A stretch of DNA of 8,896 nt from Xanthomonas translucens pv. translucens DSM 18974 (GTDB taxonomy: Bacteria; Pseudomonadota; Gammaproteobacteria; Xanthomonadales; Xanthomonadaceae): the NCBI RefSeq assembly GCF_000331775.1, contig NZ_CAPJ01000162.1, positions 1-8,896 on the forward strand, written 5' to 3'. The notes beneath the pieces were generated by a model. It was not told where the DNA came from. It saw only the letters and a list, made by a program, of their open reading frames with translations, and did no database searches. Both the position numbers and the translations under genes were made by a program. Of the stretch, positions 6,111 to 8,896 are shown one piece after another. How positions within the stretch are numbered: position 1 is the stretch's first letter; every line of letters starts with the position of its first letter.

Positions 6111-6593
6111 ATGCCTTCCTTCGATGTCGTCTCCGAAATCGACAAGCACGAACTGACCAATGCCATCGACCAGGCGAACCGCGAGCTGTCGACCCGCTTC
6201 GACTTCAAGGGCGTGGAGGCCAGCTTCGAACTCGACGACCAGGTCATCAACCAGGCCGCGCCGAGCGACTTCCAGGTCAAGCAGATGACCGACATCCTGC
6301 GCGCGCGGCTGATCGCGCGCGGCATCGACGTGCGCTGTCTGGAATTCGGCGACGTGGAGACCAACCTGGCCGGCGCGCGGCAGAAGGTCACGGTCAAGCA
6401 GGGCATCGAGCAGAAGCTGGCCAAGAAGATCGTCGCCGCGATCAAGGACGCCAAGCTCAAGGTGGAAGCGCAGATCAACGGCGACAAGCTGCGCATCAGC
6501 GGCAAGAAGCGCGACGACCTGCAGGACGTGATGGCGCTGCTGAAGAAGAGCGATTTCGAGCTGCCGCTGCAGTTCGAGAATTTCCGCGACTGA
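6111..6593 (+). CDS. yajQ: YajQ family nucleotide (cyclic di-GMP) binding protein
   Basis: This encodes a 160-aa protein that matches YajQ along its whole length. It starts MPSFDVVSEIDKHELTNAIDQ, and includes 'STRFDFKG', 'QVKQMTDILRARLIARGID', 'QKVTVKQGIEQKLAKKIVAAIKD', 'VEAQINGDKLRISGKKRDDLQ' and a C-terminal 'FELPLQFENFRD'. The family has two ferredoxin-like domains. In Xanthomonas campestris a YajQ protein was reported to bind cyclic di-GMP and act with a LysR regulator to control virulence genes; I infer a similar role here from family identity, not from residues seen. GAGGA (6100-6104) lies 6 nt before ATG 6111, a good ribosome binding site. TAGGAT (6079-6084) is a weak -10 candidate. 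The DUF1415 gene follows after 70 bases on the same strand. Confidence 0.95.
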   Translation: MPSFDVVSEIDKHELTNAIDQANRELSTRFDFKGVEASFELDDQVINQAAPSDFQVKQMTDILRARLIARGIDVRCLEFGDVETNLAGARQKVTVKQGIEQKLAKKIVAAIKDAKLKVEAQINGDKLRISGKKRDDLQDVMALLKKSDFELPLQFENFRD

Positions 6594-6601
6594 GCCGCGC
6601 G

Positions 6602-6618
6602 CGGCGGCACGCCCGCCG
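6602..6618 (+). other. GC-rich hairpin between yajQ and the DUF1415 gene
   Basis: CGGCGG (6602-6607) pairs perfectly with CCGCCG (6613-6618) around the loop CACGC, starting nine bases after the yajQ stop. There is no T-tract. It might slow or partly terminate transcription, or protect the yajQ 3' end. In such GC-rich DNA it may also be chance. Confidence 0.3.
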
Positions 6619-6663
6619 TCCGCTTCGCCCGATCGCCGCCCGCCCTCGCCCGCTGGAATCGCC

Positions 6664-7212
6664 TTGAACCACCTCGACCCCAACTCAGATCCGATCGCCG
6701 CAACCCGCCTATGGCTGGAGCGCGCGGTGATCGGCCTGAACCTGTGCCCGTTCGCCAAGGCGGTGCACGTCAAGCAGCAGATCCGCTACGTGCTCAGCGA
6801 CGCGACCACGCCGGAGGCCTTGCTGGAGGAGTTGAGCGAGGAACTGCTGTTGCTGCGCGACACGCCGGCCGAGCAGATCGACACCACGCTGATCGTGCAT
6901 CCGCAGGTGCTGGGCGATTTCCTGGACTACAACGATTTTCTCGACAACGCCGACGCCGCGGTGGACGCGCTGAACCTGCACGGCATCCTGCAGGTGGCCA
7001 GCTTCCATCCGCACTACCAGTTCGCCGGCACCGCGCCGGACGACATCGGCAACTACACCAACCGCGCGCCCTTCCCCACCTTGCACCTGCTGCGCGAGGA
7101 CAGCGTCGAACGCGCCGTGGCCGCATTCCCGGACGCGGACGTGATCGTGGAGCGCAATCTGCAGACGTTGGAACAGCTGGGGCTGGACGGGTGGAAAAAG
7201 CTGTTCGCGTAA
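6664..7212 (+). CDS. DUF1415 domain-containing protein
   Basis: This encodes a 182-aa soluble protein that fits DUF1415 from end to end. The diagnostic N-terminal block is 'DPIAATRLWLERAVIGLNLCPFAKAV' (about residues 9-34). It is followed by 'LIVHPQVLGDFLDYNDFLD' (77-95), 'GILQVASFHPHYQFAG' (107-122) and 'NYTNRAPFPTLHLLREDSVERA' (131-152). No function is established for the family; the conserved Cys28 and His116/His118 could suggest a metal or active site, which is inference. The start is a TTG at 6664. There is no in-frame ATG or GTG nearby upstream, and any later start would cut the conserved block. Only a weak GGA precedes it. It probably shares the yajQ transcript. The gene is convergent with rsuA, separated by 199 bases of repeats. 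Confidence 0.88.
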   Translation: MNHLDPNSDPIAATRLWLERAVIGLNLCPFAKAVHVKQQIRYVLSDATTPEALLEELSEELLLLRDTPAEQIDTTLIVHPQVLGDFLDYNDFLDNADAAVDALNLHGILQVASFHPHYQFAGTAPDDIGNYTNRAPFPTLHLLREDSVERAVAAFPDADVIVERNLQTLEQLGLDGWKKLFA

Positions 7213-7253
7213 CGCGCAAAGCGCATCCGGATCGTGTCTCCCTGCAAGACCCG

Positions 7254-7319
7254 GTAGGAGCGGCTTCAGCCGCGACAGACGTTATGGGTAACGCTCGTCG
7301 CGGCTGAAGCCGCTCCTAC
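7254..7319. repeat. REP doublet (REPIN-like, GTAG class), second copy
   Basis: Perfect 23-base inverted arms (7254-7276 and 7297-7319) have the same sequence as the arms at 3207-3273, each headed by GTAG with the inner GCGGCT-TC-AGCCGC hairpin. The 20-base spacer is unrelated to that of the first copy and contains its own dyad, CGTTA-TGGG-TAACG (7280-7293). It lies downstream of the DUF1415 stop in the gap between convergent genes, the usual place for such elements, and may stabilise 3' ends. Confidence 0.88.
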
Positions 7320-7340
7320 AAACGCTGCCGCGCTTTACAA

Positions 7341-7380
7341 AAATCCGGGCCGACAGCACCAAGCAGCACCCCGGCTTTTC
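7341..7380. terminator. Weak candidate bidirectional terminator between convergent genes
   Basis: CCGGG (7345-7349) can pair with CCCGG (7370-7374) across a 20-base loop. On the plus strand CTTTTC follows; on the minus strand ATTTTTG follows. The T-runs on both outer sides suit termination of the DUF1415 and rsuA transcripts, but the stem is short, so the call is tentative. Confidence 0.3.
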
Positions 7381-7382
7381 TG

Positions 7383-7402
7383 AGTCCCCAGTCCCCAGTC
7401 CC
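7383..7402. repeat. AGTCCCC heptamer tandem repeat
   Basis: AGTCCCC occurs at 7383-7389 and 7390-7396, followed by AGTCCC at 7397-7402: almost three head-to-tail copies, ten bases from the rsuA stop. Short GC-skewed repeats of this kind recur between xanthomonad genes. Function unknown. Confidence 0.75.
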
Positions 7403-7411
7403 GATACACCC

Positions 7412-8113
7412 TCACCCAAACACCCGCCCCAGATCCGCCGCCTGCAGCACGCGCCACTGCCCGGCCGGCAAGCTCGCGTCCAGCGCGAAGCCGCCGATAC
7501 GGCTGCGGTGCAAGGTCACCACGTGGTTGCCGACCGCGGCGAACATGCGCCGCGCCTGGTGGTAGCGGCCTTCGTACAGGGTGATGCGCGCCTGGCGCGG
7601 GTCCAGCACCTCCAGCTGCACCGGCAGCAGCGGCGTGGTCTCGCCGTCCAGCAGCAGCGTGCCGCTGGCGAACTGCGCCGCCTCGTCGCCGCGCAAGTCC
7701 TCGGCCAGGGTCGCTTCGTAGACCTTGGCCAGCTGCGCTTTCGGCGAGACGATGCGATGCAGCAGCGCGCCGTCATCGGTCATCAGCAACAGCCCGCTGG
7801 TATCGCGGTCCAGCCGCCCGACAGTGGACAGCAACGGCGAGCGCAGGCGGAAGCGCGGCGGCAGCAGGTCGTAGACGATGCGCCCCGGGTCCTTGGTCGA
7901 GCAGGTGTAGCCGACCGGCTTGTGCAGCGCCAGGATCAGCCCCGGCGGCGGATCCAGCGCCTGGCCATCGACCCGGATCGCGGCATGTTCGACCTGGTCG
8001 TCGGCGTACAGCACCTCGCCGGCGGCGTCGGTGATGCGGCCTTCGCGGAACATCAGGGTGACCTGCTTGCGGCTGCCGTAGCCCAGATTGGCCAGATGCT
8101 TGACCAGCTTCAC
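7412..8113 (-). CDS. rsuA: 16S rRNA pseudouridine synthase, RsuA/RluB/E/F family
   Basis: This encodes a 233-aa protein (E. coli RsuA is 231 aa). Residues 1-50 (MKLVKHLANLGYGSRKQV..., GRITDAAGEV) form the S4 RNA-binding domain. LALHKPVGYTCSTKD (61-75) and the catalytic motif GRLDRDTSG (99-107) follow, with Asp102 as the nucleophile; E. coli RsuA also uses Asp102. 'EGRYHQARRMFAAVGNHVVTLHRSRIG' is the C-terminal family signature. RsuA makes pseudouridine 516 in 16S rRNA. Its relatives RluB/E/F act on 23S rRNA, but the length and close fit favour RsuA. The start is GTG 8113, which overlaps the stop of the upstream methyltransferase in GTGA (8110-8113). No Shine-Dalgarno precedes it, so it probably depends on translational coupling. 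Confidence 0.9.
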   Translation of the reverse strand: MKLVKHLANLGYGSRKQVTLMFREGRITDAAGEVLYADDQVEHAAIRVDGQALDPPPGLILALHKPVGYTCSTKDPGRIVYDLLPPRFRLRSPLLSTVGRLDRDTSGLLLMTDDGALLHRIVSPKAQLAKVYEATLAEDLRGDEAAQFASGTLLLDGETTPLLPVQLEVLDPRQARITLYEGRYHQARRMFAAVGNHVVTLHRSRIGGFALDASLPAGQWRVLQAADLGRVFG

Positions 8114-8896
8114 CGGCGCACCGTGGCGCGGGCGCGTATCGCCAGGATCAGCTTGAAGCCGTCGCGACTGGCGACCACCTTGGTGTCGCCGAAGCTGGCG
8201 TCGAGCACCGCCTCGTACGGCAGGTGCCGGTTGGCGACCAGGTACAGCCTGCCGCCGGGCTTGAGCGCCTGCGCGGCCACGGCGATGAAGCGGCGACCGA
8301 TGTCCGGGCGCTCCATCCGCCCCGGCGCGTGGAACGGCGGATTGCTGACGATGAAGTCGTACTGCGCCGGCAGCCCCGCGGTCACGTCGTGCCAGTGGTA
8401 GTCGATCTCCACTGCGGCCGGCGCCTGCGCCAGGTTCGCCCGCGCCAGCGCCAGCGCGCGCGCGTCGGCCTCGAACAGATCAAGTGCGGCGATGGTCGGG
8501 CAACGCGCCAGCAATTCCGCCGACAGATAACCGTAGCCGGCGCCAAGATCGGCGCCGCGGCCGGCCAGGTCGGCCGGCAGATGCTCGGCCAGCAGCGCCG
8601 AGGCCGGATCGATGCGGTCCCAAGCGAACACCCCGGGACGGCTGCGGAAGCGCCCGTCCAGGATCGGCCGCGGCGCGTCGAGCCTGGCCCAGCGCTGCTG
8701 CAGCGCGGCGTCGTGGCCGCCGTGCAGCGGCGCGGTCCAGTACACGCGGCAGTGGTGCTTGGTCAGCTTGCCGCCCAGGCCGGCCAGTTGCTGCAGGTCG
8801 TCCTCGCCGGAACGCGCGCCTTCGTTGTTGGACTGGCAGGCCACCACCACCCCGCCCGGGGCGGCCAGCGCCAGCGCGCGTGCCAGCAGCGCGCGC
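8110..8896 (-). CDS. rsmC: Class I SAM-dependent methyltransferase, RsmC-like (16S rRNA guanine-N2), N-terminus cut by window edge
   Basis: The minus-strand frame is open from the window end to TGA at 8112-8110, 261 codons. The first visible residues, RALLARALALAAPGG then 'VVVACQSNNEGARSGEDDL', match the catalytically inactive N-terminal domain of RsmC, so the true start lies beyond the window; a GTG at 8850 is only an internal codon. 'GADLGAGYGYLSAELL' is SAM motif I. SNPPFH (NPPF codons at 8343-8332) is the N-methyltransferase motif IV. 'LKPGGRLYLVANRHLPYEAVLDASFG' matches the RsmC C-terminus. RsmC methylates G1207 of 16S rRNA at N2; RlmG (23S G1835) is a related alternative. It is coupled to rsuA by a four-base overlap, joining two small-subunit rRNA modifiers in one operon. 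Confidence 0.88.
   Translation of the reverse strand, partial: RALLARALALAAPGGVVVACQSNNEGARSGEDDLQQLAGLGGKLTKHHCRVYWTAPLHGGHDAALQQRWARLDAPRPILDGRFRSRPGVFAWDRIDPASALLAEHLPADLAGRGADLGAGYGYLSAELLARCPTIAALDLFEADARALALARANLAQAPAAVEIDYHWHDVTAGLPAQYDFIVSNPPFHAPGRMERPDIGRRFIAVAAQALKPGGRLYLVANRHLPYEAVLDASFGDTKVVASRDGFKLILAIRARATVRR

Overview
The window is high-GC chromosomal DNA that reads like Xanthomonas or a close xanthomonad. The reasons are the gene set (OmpW, MetNIQ, YajQ, DUF1415), GTAG-type palindromic REP elements, and a gene that looks like a type III effector with an imperfect PIP box. Apart from that one gene, the content is ordinary housekeeping DNA. Both ends cut through genes.

Layout, left to right. 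1-505 (-): a family-6 DNA-deoxyinosine glycosylase, cut at its C-terminus. 694-1326 (+): an OmpW-type outer membrane barrel, closed by a strong UUCG-tetraloop terminator. 1476-2261 (+): a putative secreted effector with a CheD-like glutamine deamidase domain (Thr142-Cys148-His168), tentatively XopAK. It has an S/P/A-rich N-terminus and looks more AT-rich than its neighbours. 4998-2296 (-): the methionine ABC importer metN-metI-metQ. metN and metI overlap by ATGA, and a REP doublet sits between metI and metQ. 6002-5106 (-): an EamA/DMT exporter just upstream of metN on the same strand. 6111-6593 (+): yajQ, a nucleotide/cyclic-di-GMP binding protein, followed on the same strand by a DUF1415 gene (6664-7212). 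8896-8110 (-): an RsmC-like 16S rRNA guanine methyltransferase, cut at its N-terminus, overlapping by GTGA the RsuA-like 16S rRNA pseudouridine synthase (8113-7412).

How they fit together. MetNIQ is one complete import machine: ATPase, permease and lipoprotein receptor. RsmC and RsuA form a translationally coupled pair of small-subunit rRNA modification enzymes. The effector candidate is the accessory item. It lies between the ompW terminator and the convergent metQ, has its own imperfect hrp-type promoter signal, and is probably the most interesting object here. Two near-identical REP doublets (3207-3273 and 7254-7319) and an AGTCCCC heptamer repeat (7383-7402) are the repeats. No tRNA, rRNA, CRISPR, insertion sequence or prophage gene was seen, and no gene-free stretch exceeds about 200 bases.
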